Source: Planobispora rosea (GTDB lineage: Bacteria > Actinomycetota > Actinomycetes > Streptosporangiales > Streptosporangiaceae). From it: a stretch of 64,000 bases of DNA. Under the pieces are notes generated by a model, which saw only the letters and a program-made list of their open reading frames with translations, searched no databases and was not told the DNA's origin. This document shows, in pieces, positions 51,058 to 59,091 of this stretch; position 1 is the stretch's first letter, and the number at the start of each line of letters is the position of its first letter. The stretch is from assembly GCF_014648175.1 (NCBI RefSeq), contig NZ_BMQP01000010.1:1-64000 (forward strand), read 5' to 3'. The position numbers and the translations under genes were made by a program.

Positions 51058-51094
51058 CGACGCCCCGCGGAGCGGAGGGCTCCACGGGGCGTCG
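51058..51094. terminator. Bidirectional terminator after the regulator
   Basis: 16-bp stem with one imperfect pair (51058-51073 and 51079-51094), loop GGAGG. It starts 2 bases after the regulator stop and lies 35 bases before the moeZ stop on the other strand, serving both. Confidence 0.75.
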
Positions 51095-51128
51095 GCCGTA
51101 CGGAGAACCGGGCGGACCGGCGGGCGGG

Positions 51129-52310
51129 TCAGTAGGTCGGCAGGCTCGGGTCGATCGTCTTGATCCAGCTCAGCACGCCGCCGCCCACGTGGACCGCGTC
51201 GGAGAAGCCGGCGTTCTTGACGATCGCCAGGCACTCGGCGGACCGGACGCCGGACTTGCAGTGCAGCACGATCTTCTTGTCCTGCGGGAGCTTCTCCAGC
51301 GCAGAGCCGTTGAGGAACTCACCCTTGGGGATGAGCACCGCACCGGGGATGGAGACGATCTCATACTCGTTCGGCTCGCGGACGTCGACCACGTAGATGT
51401 TCTCGCCCCGGTCCTGCCAGGACTTGAGCTCGGTCGCGGTGATCGTGGAGCCGGAGACCGCCTCCTGGGCCTCGGCGGAGACCGCGCCGCAGAACGCCTC
51501 GTAGTCCTCCAGGAGCTGGGTGACCGTCGGGTTCTTGCCGCAGAGCACGCACTCGGGGTCCTTGCGGACCTTGACCGAGCGGTAGTTCATCTCCAGGGCG
51601 TCATAGATCATCAGACGGCCGACCAGCGGCTCGCCGATGCCGGTGAGCAACTTGATGGCCTCGTTGACCTGGATCGAGCCGATCGACGCGCACAGCACGC
51701 CGAGCACGCCGCCCTCGGCGCAGGACGGGACCATGCCGGGGGGCGGGGGCTCCGGGTAGAGGCAGCGGTAGCAGGGGCCGTGCTCGGCCCAGAAGACGCT
51801 GGCCTGGCCGTCGAAGCGGTAGATCGAGCCCCAGACGTACGGCTTGCCGAGCAGGACCGCCGCGTCGTTCACCATGTAGCGGGTGGCGAAGTTGTCGGTG
51901 CCGTCGACGATCAGGTCGTACTGGGCGAAGATCTCCATGACGTTCTCGGTCGTCAGGATCTCGTTGTGGACCACCACGTCGATCAGGGGGTTGATCTCCC
52001 GGACCGAGGCCGCGGCGCTCTCCGCCTTGGGGCGGCCGACGTCGGACTGACCGTGGATGACCTGGCGCTGCAGGTTGGACTCGTCGACGACGTCGAAGTC
52101 GATCACGCCCAGGGTGCCCACGCCCGCGGCCGCCAGGTACAGCAGGGCGGGGGAACCCAGACCGCCGGCGCCCACACAGAGCACCTTGGCGTTCTTCAGG
52201 CGCTTCTGGCCGGCCATGCCGACATCGGGGATGATCAGGTGGCGCGAGTAACGGCGCACCTCGTCGACGGTCAGCTCGGCTGCCGGCTCTACCAGCGGTG
52301 GCAACGACAC
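51129..52310 (-). CDS. moeZ: Adenylyltransferase/sulfurtransferase MoeZ (MoeB-rhodanese)
   Basis: 393 aa, GTG start. MoeB-type E1 domain: GAGGLGS at 47-53, DESNLQRQ, DGTDNFATRY, zinc cysteines CYRCLYP and CVLC. The C-terminal rhodanese domain (about 285-393) has the active Cys351 in HCKSGVRSAE. MoeZ adenylates and then thiocarboxylates MoaD and CysO/ThiS-like proteins for molybdenum cofactor, cysteine and thiamine pathways. It matches moaE at 6777 functionally. It lies downstream of a hydrolase gene on the same strand with a hairpin between. Confidence 0.96.
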   Translation of the reverse strand: MSLPPLVEPAAELTVDEVRRYSRHLIIPDVGMAGQKRLKNAKVLCVGAGGLGSPALLYLAAAGVGTLGVIDFDVVDESNLQRQVIHGQSDVGRPKAESAAASVREINPLIDVVVHNEILTTENVMEIFAQYDLIVDGTDNFATRYMVNDAAVLLGKPYVWGSIYRFDGQASVFWAEHGPCYRCLYPEPPPPGMVPSCAEGGVLGVLCASIGSIQVNEAIKLLTGIGEPLVGRLMIYDALEMNYRSVKVRKDPECVLCGKNPTVTQLLEDYEAFCGAVSAEAQEAVSGSTITATELKSWQDRGENIYVVDVREPNEYEIVSIPGAVLIPKGEFLNGSALEKLPQDKKIVLHCKSGVRSAECLAIVKNAGFSDAVHVGGGVLSWIKTIDPSLPTY

Positions 52311-52334
52311 AGTTCTGCTCCCGTTTCAGGGGTC

Positions 52335-52363
52335 GTGAGTGGTGCGGCTAGCGCACCACTCAC
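52335..52363 (-). terminator. Hairpin between the hydrolase and moeZ
   Basis: Perfect 12-bp stem (52335-52346 and 52352-52363), loop GCTAG. It lies between the stop of the minus-strand hydrolase and the start of moeZ. It could end hydrolase transcription or sit in the moeZ leader; there is no T run. Confidence 0.55.
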
Positions 52364-52383
52364 AACCTAGCCGGGGGCCGCCG

Positions 52384-53295
52384 TCATTCCCCAATCGTGA
52401 CCGGCGCCGTCTCAGATATCAGACGCCGTGCCTCGCGGGCCACCCGCTTGGGCAGCTCCATCTGCGCCACGTGCCCGGCGTCGGGCAGCAGCACCAGCCG
52501 CACGTGCGGGAACGTCCGCCCCGCCCGGGCCGCCATGCGGTGGTTGACGAGCCGGTCACGGCGGCCGTGGATCACCAGCGTGGGCGCCTGGATCCGGGCC
52601 GCCTGCCGCCAGAGGCTGTCCTCTCCGCGCCGGAGGTACTCGGCGACGAGCCCGCGCGCCGAGTTGAGCAGTGCCGACCCCGCGTACGGCAGGGCGTCCC
52701 GGCGGCGCAGTTCCTCCACCGCCTCCCGCAGCCGCTCCGGGTGGACCCGGCCGACGTCGGCGTAGCACAGGCTCATCGTGGCGTTGAGCCTGCGCTCGGC
52801 GGGCAGCAGGCGCAGGCGGTCGAAGGCCCACTCCCCGAGGCCGGGCACCGCCGACAGGGCCACCCGCGCCGGGCCGTACCTCGGCGTCAGGTCGGGCAGG
52901 GCCGGGGAGACCAGGGTGAGCGAGCGGACCAGCTCGGGCCGGGTGGCGGCGAGCCGCACCGCGACCGCGCCGCCCAGGGAGTTGCCGAACAGGTGGACGG
53001 GCCGGTCGGCGACCTTCTCCACGAGCGCCGCCACGGTCCGGGCGTGGGCGGCGATGGAGTAGTCGCCGTCGGGCGGCTCCGGGGAGTGCCCCGCGCCGGG
53101 CAGATCGACCGCGTACCCGGTCGTCACGTCCGACAGCTCGCCCATCAGGTCGGTCCAGTTGGTGGCCGAGCCCGCGAGCCCGTGCACGTAGACCGCCGTC
53201 TCGGCCGGGCCGCGCGGCGTCGAGCGCACATGGACGCGGCGGTCTCCCAGCTCGACCAGCTCTCCCGGCCAGCACGGGATCGGATTGTCCCCCAC
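52384..53295 (-). CDS. Alpha/beta hydrolase
   Basis: 303 aa, GTG 53295 with GGAGGACAC just upstream. Signature elements: VYVHGLAGSATNW (oxyanion hole), LFGNSLGGAVAV (nucleophile Ser in GNSLGG), VIHGRRDRLV (Asp) and PDAGHVAQME (His). The cap domain lies at about 140-220. Cytoplasmic. The family is broad, covering lipases, C-C hydrolases and haloperoxidase-like enzymes, so the substrate is unknown. Its upstream gap holds promoters for itself and the divergent SH3-like gene. Confidence 0.87.
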   Translation of the reverse strand: MGDNPIPCWPGELVELGDRRVHVRSTPRGPAETAVYVHGLAGSATNWTDLMGELSDVTTGYAVDLPGAGHSPEPPDGDYSIAAHARTVAALVEKVADRPVHLFGNSLGGAVAVRLAATRPELVRSLTLVSPALPDLTPRYGPARVALSAVPGLGEWAFDRLRLLPAERRLNATMSLCYADVGRVHPERLREAVEELRRRDALPYAGSALLNSARGLVAEYLRRGEDSLWRQAARIQAPTLVIHGRRDRLVNHRMAARAGRTFPHVRLVLLPDAGHVAQMELPKRVAREARRLISETAPVTIGE

Positions 53296-53453
53296 GTGTC
53301 CTCCTGACGTTCACTCTCCGTCCCGACGTTATTCCACAAGAGCGATGCTGGAGAACCTAAGCGTTCGGCATAGAACCGAGCGTCGCCGCCCATTGCTCGC
53401 CGAACGGTGACATCCAGGACGGAGCAGACACCTCGTCGAGAAGGAGCTCCACC

Positions 53454-53789
53454 ATGCGACTCAAGCGCTTCGCCGCCGCGCTCGCCACGACGGCCGTCGC
53501 CGCCGGCGGCACGGTCGTGACGGGCGCCGCCCTGGCGAGTCCGGCCGAGGCCGCCGGGCTGGGCTGCGTGTTCCTGGTCAAGCACCGCGCGCCGGTGAAG
53601 TCCAAGCCCGCGAAGAAGGGGAAGGTGGTCGACCGGCTCCGCAGGGGCGACCGGACCCTGGGCAGTTGCCGCCGGTACGGCCAGGAGAAGAACTGGCACC
53701 GGGTCGTGGGCACGCGCGACCTCACCAAGGGATACACGAGGCAGAAAAACCTACAGAAGCTCGGCACAACCGAGGATTTCGGCATTTAG
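53454..53789 (+). CDS. Small secreted SH3-like protein, copy 1
   Basis: 111 aa. Signal peptide at 1-34 (MRLKRFAAALATTAVAAGG, ending EA-A). The mature domain is basic: CVFLVKHRAPVKSKPAKKGK, VVDRLRRGDRTLGSC, then NWHRVVGTRD. The two cysteines are about 34 residues apart and conserved in all three tandem copies. The fold resembles bacterial SH3b domains, which bind cell wall peptides. AAGGAG lies upstream of the ATG. A good terminator follows at 53835. The function is inferred only from the fold. Confidence 0.75.
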   Translation: MRLKRFAAALATTAVAAGGTVVTGAALASPAEAAGLGCVFLVKHRAPVKSKPAKKGKVVDRLRRGDRTLGSCRRYGQEKNWHRVVGTRDLTKGYTRQKNLQKLGTTEDFGI

Positions 53790-53834
53790 CCACATAGCCA
53801 GGCAGTCACACCCTGCATCGCATCTCGGCCCGTT

Positions 53835-53868
53835 CATGCCGTGGAGTCCGATCAGACTCCACGGCATG
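53835..53868 (+). terminator. Intrinsic terminator after SH3-like copy 1
   Basis: 13-bp perfect stem (53835-53847 and 53856-53868), 8-nt loop, followed by TCCCTTTTGT. The T-rich tail makes it a classic Rho-independent terminator, so the three copies are probably transcribed separately. Confidence 0.82.
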
Positions 53869-54006
53869 TCCCTTTTGTCCGAAAAAGTGAAAAGGGCACG
53901 CCTATTAACGCTATGCATTTGGTATATGACGCTAAGTGCTCGTTTTTGTATCACGAATCCGGACATCAAGGCCGTAGTCACCGCATCGAGAGAGAAGGAG
54001 TGACTA

Positions 54007-54330
54007 ATGATCTTTAAACGACTCGCTGGCGTCATGGTCGCCGCGGCCGTCGCGGGCGGCGGAACGATCGCCCTCAGCGCCGCCACCGCGACCGCCGCGG
54101 AGGCCGCGACCTGCGCCTACCGGGTGCGCAACGTCCCCGCCGGCAGCGTCCTCGCCGTGCGCGACATCCCGCGGGCGTACGGCACCGTCGTCGACTCTCT
54201 CCTGCCCAGTCAGATCACGTTCGGCAAGTGCGCCCTCCAGAGCAAGAACTTCCGCGGCGTCGTCGGCAGGAAGGGCGTCAGCGGCTACTCCCACAAGCGT
54301 TACCTGAAGAAGCTCTCACGGCTGTCCTGA
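54007..54330 (+). CDS. Small secreted SH3-like protein, copy 2
   Basis: 107 aa, ATG 54007 with GAAGGAG upstream. Signal peptide to about 34 (MIFKRLAGVMVAAAVAGGG, ending EAA). The mature part contains CAYRVRNVPAGSVLAVRDI, VVDSLLPSQITFGKC, and FRGVVGRKGVSGYSHKRYLK, aligning with copies 1 and 3 and including the Cys pair. The spacer before it (53880-54000) is AT-rich with phased T and A runs, unlike the rest of the window. Confidence 0.75.
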   Translation: MIFKRLAGVMVAAAVAGGGTIALSAATATAAEAATCAYRVRNVPAGSVLAVRDIPRAYGTVVDSLLPSQITFGKCALQSKNFRGVVGRKGVSGYSHKRYLKKLSRLS

Positions 54331-54535
54331 CAGCCCGAGCGGCCCTCGGACGGCCGGTGACACGACTCTCACACGGTGGGCTCGGCATGCCACATCCATT
54401 GGCGAACACATGAGCCCTGGGGAAAGACGCGTCCGACAACTTCCGCCTCCAAAGAATCGCATATGCCCTTTGTATGGCTATATGTCCGATTAAGGCGATG
54501 AGCTAGTCCGAATCGACTGCAAGGAAGTGACTGAA

Positions 54536-54889
54536 ATGAAGTTCCAGCGCCTCGCAAGCGCCCTCGCGGCGACGATCGTCGCCGGTGGCGGTGGCCTGAT
54601 CGCCCTCAGCGCCGCCACCGCGGCTCCGGCCAGCGCCGAGACCGCCTGCTTCTACAAGGTGCGCAACGTCTCGAGCGGCAGCTACCTCAACGTGCGCAGG
54701 GGTCCGGGTATCAAGGCCAACGGCAGGAAGTACAAGGTCATCGACGTTCTCTACCCGGGTCAGACGACCGTGGGGGCGTGCAGGCGCGCCACGGAGAACT
54801 GGCGGTCGGTGGTCGGCAACGCCGGGCGGCCGGGCTTCTCCCACAAGTACTACCTGAACAAGGGCCGGAAGTTCCAGTTCGAACCCTAA
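54536..54889 (+). CDS. Small secreted SH3-like protein, copy 3
   Basis: 117 aa from ATG 54536 (GTG 54527 lies in the SD itself). Signal peptide to about 36 (MKFQRLASALAATIVAGGG). The mature part has CFYKVRNVSSGSYLNVRRGP, VIDVLYPGQTTVGAC and WRSVVGNAGRPGFSHKYYLN. YLNVRRGPG is a typical SH3b word. The best SH3b match of the three copies. Likely secreted and disulfide-bonded. Confidence 0.8.
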   Translation: MKFQRLASALAATIVAGGGGLIALSAATAAPASAETACFYKVRNVSSGSYLNVRRGPGIKANGRKYKVIDVLYPGQTTVGACRRATENWRSVVGNAGRPGFSHKYYLNKGRKFQFEP

Positions 54890-54891
54890 AA

Positions 54892-54915
54892 GATCACCTT
54901 GTCCATCAGGTGATC
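54892..54915 (+). terminator. Short hairpin after SH3-like copy 3
   Basis: GATCACCT and AGGTGATC arms (54892-54899 and 54908-54915) form an 8-bp stem with an 8-nt loop, 2 bases after the stop codon. Weak, with no T run. Confidence 0.4.
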
Positions 54916-55119
54916 CCGTGCCGTGGCGCCCGCGAGGGCCCACGGCACGAGCACACCCGGCCCCGCCTTCCCCGACCCGCGCACTCCGGCCGCGGCCGGA
55001 CGCTCCGCACGGGCACGCTCCCCGCCCCCCTCAAGCTCACGGACACCCCCTCAGGCCCCGGGACACTCCCCGCTCAGGCTCAGGGACGTTCCCCGTTCAG
55101 GCCAGGGGACGCTCCCTCC

Positions 55120-55941
55120 TCAAGCCGACTTGGGGGCCTTGCGCGGCTTGCGCTCAGATGTCCGCCGATCCCGCTTCGCGGCGTCCACACTGGCCCGCAA
55201 CACGGCCATCAGGTCCGCCGACGGACCGCCCTCCGCGACCGGGGCCGCCGGCCGTACGACCTCGTGACCCGCCACCTTCGCCTCGATGACCTCCTGCAGC
55301 GCCTCCCGGTAGGCGTCCCGGTACGCGGCCGGGTCGAAGTCCTCACTCATGCTCTCGATGAGCGAGGCGGCCATCCTCGACTCCTGCGCCCGGATCTCCA
55401 CGCTCTCCTCCAGGAACTCGAACGCCGCCTCGCGCACCTCGTCGGGCCAGAGCATGGTCTCCAGCACGAGCACGCCGTCCCGGACGCGCAGGGCCGCGAG
55501 CGACTCGCGCTGCCGGAGCGCCACCTTGGCGATCGCCACCCGCCCGGAGCGCTCAAGCGCGTCGCGGAGCAGCACGTACGGCTTGACCCCCATGGAGTCG
55601 GGCTCCACGTAGTAGGACTTGTTAAACAGGATCGGGTCGATCTGGTCGGCCGGGCTGAACTGGAGCACCTCGATCCGGTGCGCGGTCGTCAGCGGCAGGT
55701 CCTCAAGGTCGTCCGGGCCGAGCACCACCATCTCCCCGGCGGGCAGCTCGTAGCCCTTGGCGACGTGGGCGAAGGGCACTTCCTCCCCGCAGACCTCGCA
55801 GACCCGGCGGAACCTCACCCGGCCGCCGTCCTCCCGGTGCACCTGGTGGAAGGCGACGTTGCGCTGTTCCGTCGCGGTGTACAACTTGATCGGAATCGTG
55901 ACGAGCCCGAATGACACCGCGCCGTTCCAGATGCTCCGCAT
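55120..55941 (-). CDS. ku: Ku protein, non-homologous end joining
   Basis: 273 aa, ATG 55941 (MRSIWNGAVSFGLVTIPIKL). The family begins with exactly this word. Core beta-barrel includes CEVCGEEVPFAHVAKGYEL and VLQFSPADQIDPILF, and the C-terminus is basic (RRTSERKPRKAPKSA). Bacterial Ku binds DNA ends as a homodimer ring and recruits LigD. No ligD is in this window. Together with the adnA/adnB genes the region carries both end-joining and resection components. Confidence 0.95.
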   Translation of the reverse strand: MRSIWNGAVSFGLVTIPIKLYTATEQRNVAFHQVHREDGGRVRFRRVCEVCGEEVPFAHVAKGYELPAGEMVVLGPDDLEDLPLTTAHRIEVLQFSPADQIDPILFNKSYYVEPDSMGVKPYVLLRDALERSGRVAIAKVALRQRESLAALRVRDGVLVLETMLWPDEVREAAFEFLEESVEIRAQESRMAASLIESMSEDFDPAAYRDAYREALQEVIEAKVAGHEVVRPAAPVAEGGPSADLMAVLRASVDAAKRDRRTSERKPRKAPKSA

Positions 55942-56152
55942 GGCGCCTCCCCGGTCTCGGCTGCCTCTGAAGTTTTCCCATTAATTTTCGCGCACATGTT
56001 CGTAAATGTCGCCAGATGGAGGTAAACACTCACCGGCGGGGCACATACCCGCCACAGAAGATCCGATGCCCCGGCCCTGTTCGATCGGGCGGGGGCCGAC
56101 AACGTACGCTGGGTGACGTCCAGTGTTCGTGAAGGGACGGAAGGACGGGCCG

Positions 56153-56386
56153 ATGTCGGAGATGGACGTGAACGACGGCACCCTCGAAGAGATCGACGAC
56201 AACCCTGCCGACGAGTTCGCCGGGGAGATCGACGTCGAGACCCCCGAGGCCGACGCGGCCGAACAGCACCGCGGCGTGCGCCCCGGGAACACCTCCTGGC
56301 CCGACCGGATCCCGTTCGACGCCGATCCCGCCGACGCCACCGACCAGAGCCGGGAGGTCGAGCTCGACGAGGACGACTATCGCTGA
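56153..56386 (+). CDS. Small acidic protein, 77 aa
   Basis: ATG 56153 with GGAAGGA upstream; an ATG at 56159 is two codons later. Strongly acidic: NDGTLEEIDDNPADEFAGEI, then DVETPEADAAEQH, ending VELDEDDYR. It contains a central GNTSWPDRIPFD stretch. Likely disordered and cytoplasmic. It lies 76 bases before the TetR gene on the same strand. No family assigned. Confidence 0.65.
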   Translation: MSEMDVNDGTLEEIDDNPADEFAGEIDVETPEADAAEQHRGVRPGNTSWPDRIPFDADPADATDQSREVELDEDDYR

Positions 56387-56462
56387 CCTGGTTACCCGCG
56401 CGTAGGATGACCCGAGACATAGAGTGCCGGGCACTCATAGAGCATCCCGCAAGGAGACCGCC

Positions 56463-57083
56463 GTGACCGCTACCCCGGACGCCAAGCCCCGGGGCACCCG
56501 GCTACCCCGGATGGCCCGCCGCCGCCAGCTGCTCAGCGCGGCGCAGGAAGTGTTCGTGGAGAACGGCTACCACGCGGCCGCGATGGACGAGATCGCCGAG
56601 CGGGCCGGGGTCAGCAAGCCGGTGCTCTACCAGCACTTCCCCGGCAAGCAGGAGCTTTACCTGGCCCTGCTCGACCTGCACGTGGACGACATGATCGCCC
56701 GCTGCCGCGACGCCCTCGCCTCCACCACCGACAACAAGCAGCGCGTCCAGGCGGCCATCGGCGCCTTCTTCGACTTCGTCTCCGGCCAGGGCGAGGCGTT
56801 CCGGCTCGTCTTCGAGTCCGACCTGCGCAACGTCGCCCAGGTCCGCCAGCGCATCGAGCGCAACCTGCGGGAGAGCGCCGAGATGATCAGTCAGGTCATC
56901 CAGGAGGACACCGGCTGCTCCAGCGACGAGGCCCGCCTGCTCGGCGTCGGCCTGGTCGGCATGGCCGAGGTCAGCGCCCGCTACTGGATCAGCAGCACCG
57001 GCTCCATCCCCAAGGACGCCGCCACCCAGCTCATGGCACGCCTTGCCTGGCGCGGAATCTCGGGGTTCCCCCGTACGAGCTGA
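56463..57083 (+). CDS. TetR family transcriptional regulator
   Basis: 206 aa, GTG 56463 with AAGGAG six bases upstream. HTH at about 16-62: RRQLLSAAQEVFVENGYHAA, then EIAERAGVSKPVLYQHFPGK (recognition helix). The C-terminal ligand-binding domain has FFDFVSGQGEAFRLVFESDL. It is followed by a DUF3107 gene, the same pair as recalled for M. tuberculosis Rv3208/Rv3208A. The regulated genes and ligand are unknown. Confidence 0.93.
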   Translation: MTATPDAKPRGTRLPRMARRRQLLSAAQEVFVENGYHAAAMDEIAERAGVSKPVLYQHFPGKQELYLALLDLHVDDMIARCRDALASTTDNKQRVQAAIGAFFDFVSGQGEAFRLVFESDLRNVAQVRQRIERNLRESAEMISQVIQEDTGCSSDEARLLGVGLVGMAEVSARYWISSTGSIPKDAATQLMARLAWRGISGFPRTS

Positions 57084-57201
57084 TCGTTACTTCTGACGGT
57101 ACGGGCACGCCACGGCGCTGTTCGCTTGACGCGATCAACCGGCGCGTCGGATCCCCGATGGAGCGACGATGGACGGGCAGCCCTCGTCGAAAGGGGACAG
57201 T

Positions 57202-57432
57202 ATGGAAATCAAGATCGGGGTGCGTTCCGTGCACCGCGAGCTCGTGGTGGAGTCCGACCTCACGGCCGAGCAGGTGGAGCAGGAGCTGGGCAAGGCGCTC
57301 TCCGCTGATCGCGGCATCTTCGCCATCACCGACGTCAAGGGCCGCAGGATCCTCGTCCCGATGGCCTCCCTCGGCTTCATCGAGATCGGCGAAGAGGAGG
57401 CCCGGCCGGTCGGCTTCGGCGGCACGCTGTAG
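57202..57432 (+). CDS. DUF3107 family protein
   Basis: 76 aa, ATG 57202 after GGGGACAG. The sequence VEIKIGV-type start (MEIKIGVRSVHRELVVES), ITDVKGRRILVPMASLGFIE and the C-terminal GFGGTL identify DUF3107, a small actinobacterial protein usually next to this TetR gene. Function unknown. It may act with the regulator or be constitutive. Confidence 0.88.
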   Translation: MEIKIGVRSVHRELVVESDLTAEQVEQELGKALSADRGIFAITDVKGRRILVPMASLGFIEIGEEEARPVGFGGTL

Positions 57433-57861
57433 CCGCCCCTCCGGCGTCCTGCCTGACAAGGGGTGTCCCGTGAGTCCTCCATGACGAAGGTCCACAGGGC
57501 ATCCCTGAAGGGGCGTCCTGTGGAACTTCGCCGTGGACAGGACCCGAGAAACACCCCTCCGGATCCGGGGGCGGCAGCCGGGTTCAGCCGCCCGGGCACT
57601 CCTCCCGCCCGGCGAACCCGCACCCGCGTGGGCGGCGGACATGACGGACGGCGGCATCCCGTCCTTGATCGGTGGCCGGGCAGTCCGCGCTCCCCCTCCG
57701 CAACACCGCGCGTGTGACCCAGCGATTCGGCCCACATCTCGTCAAGGAACTGCCGTAGCGGCGCGAGGCCCTCATGTCTCGCACGGTACAGCCCTTTGGC
57801 GCCTCCACGCCGCCCGATCAGCAGACCGGTTCGGGACGCGTTTCCCGGCACGCGCCGACGA
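57433..57861. other. Intergenic region with decayed coding sequence
   Basis: 429 bases without an intact gene. On the minus strand it includes the ArsR remnant at 57699-57833. CATCCCTGAAGGGGCGTCCT and CCCGTGAGTCCTCC-like words occur near 57470-57530. No other clear signal. Confidence 0.5.
57699..57833 (-). pseudogene. Remnant of an ArsR-family regulator
   Basis: The minus strand encodes RTGLLIGRRGGAKGLYRARH and then EGLAPLRQFLDEMWAESLG. From memory this is the wing and C-terminal helix of ArsR repressors (pattern AGLV--RREGRERLYR--PEGLAPLRAFLDELW). The N-terminal helix-turn-helix is missing: it would lie beyond 57851, where the next gene ends. There is no start codon with SD. It is a truncated, probably non-functional gene. 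Confidence 0.5.
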
Positions 57862-58512
57862 TCAGGGGCCCGGGGTCAGGCCCAGGGCCTCCATCCGCTT
57901 GCCGTGCGCCTCGGTCAGGCGGGTGAACATCCGGGTGATGTCCTCCCCCGCGGTGTTCACCAGCAGCGTCGCCAGCTCCGGCCGGGCGGCGGCCACGTGC
58001 TGCCCCTGGCTCAGCGCCTCGCCGACCATCCGCCTGGCCCACAGCGCCAGCCGGCCGCTCAGCTTCGGATCCTCCTTGAGCGCCGCGCCGACCCGCTCCA
58101 CCGCGAACTCGGAGCGTCCTTCGTCGGCGAGCACCTCCTCGACCAGCTGCCGGGTCTCCTCGTCCACGTGGGCCGCCGCCTCACGATAGAAGTCGAGCGC
58201 GATCCCGGTGCCGACGTACGCCTTGACGAGGGCCTCCAGCCAGTCCCCCGGCCTGGTCTGCTCGTGCCAGTCGTCCAGCGGCTTCACGAACGGCGCCATC
58301 GCCTCCTCCGGGTCCACGCCGAGCGCGGCGAGCCGGTCGCGGAGGAGTCGGAAGTGCGTGTACTCCGTCGCCGCGAGGTCGCCGAGGGCGGCCCGGTCGT
58401 TGAGCGTGGGCGCGTGACGGGCGGCGTCCTCCGCCAACTGGAGGAAGGCGGTCAGCTCGGCATAGGCGAGGACACCGAGGAGGTCGGCGACGCCGGAAGA
58501 TGAACCACTCAT
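57862..58512 (-). CDS. Ferritin-like domain protein (di-iron type)
   Basis: 216 aa. Helical bundle with candidate metal ligands in LAYAELTAF, ATEYTHFRLL, VDEETRQL and ADEGRSEF. The order Glu, Glu-x2-His, Glu, Glu-x-x-x-Glu fits a ferritin-like or MiaE-like family. No signal peptide. The M. tuberculosis homologue in the same location (recalled Rv3210c) has the same length class. Reaction unknown. An intergenic region containing a 122-bp duplication lies upstream. Confidence 0.8.
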   Translation of the reverse strand: MSGSSSGVADLLGVLAYAELTAFLQLAEDAARHAPTLNDRAALGDLAATEYTHFRLLRDRLAALGVDPEEAMAPFVKPLDDWHEQTRPGDWLEALVKAYVGTGIALDFYREAAAHVDEETRQLVEEVLADEGRSEFAVERVGAALKEDPKLSGRLALWARRMVGEALSQGQHVAAARPELATLLVNTAGEDITRMFTRLTEAHGKRMEALGLTPGP

Positions 58513-59091
58513 GAAGGCAGCTTACGAGCCAGGCCACCCACGAGGGAGCCCGAGCGCAGCGTCATCGTCAACCCGCGAGGGGGCGCCGGTGAACCAACGG
58601 AGGAGCGCCCGCAGCGAGGAACGAGCGAGGACGTGACGACGGAGGGAGCCGGTTACCAGCCCCCGAGCCGCGACGCGCCAGCGTCGCCATGGACACGCGA
58701 GGGGGCGCCGGTGAACCAACGGAGGAACGCCCGCAGCGAGGAACGAGCGAGGACGTGACGACGGAGGGAGCCGGTTACCAGCCCCCGAGCCGCGACGCGC
58801 CAGCGTCGCCATGGACACGGCCATCAACACAGACGACTCGCCCATTCATTGGGAATACCGAGAAATCGGTTCTCCGTTGTGGTATCGGGTACACTGCTCA
58901 GTGAAAGTGCGACCGCACTGTGTTAATCCGGGGGATCCCGCTCCCGGACGCCCCCCGAAGTCGGCGTGACGCCGCAGCGGTCGTTGATGAAATGAGAGGG
59001 CTGGCCCTTCCGAGAGGACCCGGCACGGGGAGACTTTTCAGCCCGTGGTCCCGGCAGGACTGCCTTCAACGGAGATTTTAGGCAGGCCAAG
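58513..59091. other. Upstream region of rhlE with tandem duplication
   Basis: 579 bases between divergent genes. It includes two 122-bp units (58574-58817) and an rhlE leader of about 200 bases with G- and C-runs near 58930-58960 that could fold. No standard coding gene is present. Confidence 0.6.
58574..58817. repeat. Two tandem 122-bp direct repeats
   Basis: Units 58574-58695 and 58696-58817 differ at one seen position (GGAGGAGCGCC versus GGAGGAACGCC). A recent head-to-tail duplication. Each unit contains GCAGCGAGGAACGAGCGAGG and a TGACGACGGAGGGAGCCGG word. No credible coding frame. Confidence 0.9.

Noticed and set aside
58522..58845. Minus-strand frame across the 122-bp repeats
   Set aside because: It is a repeat-driven open frame with Arg-rich composition and no initiation signal.
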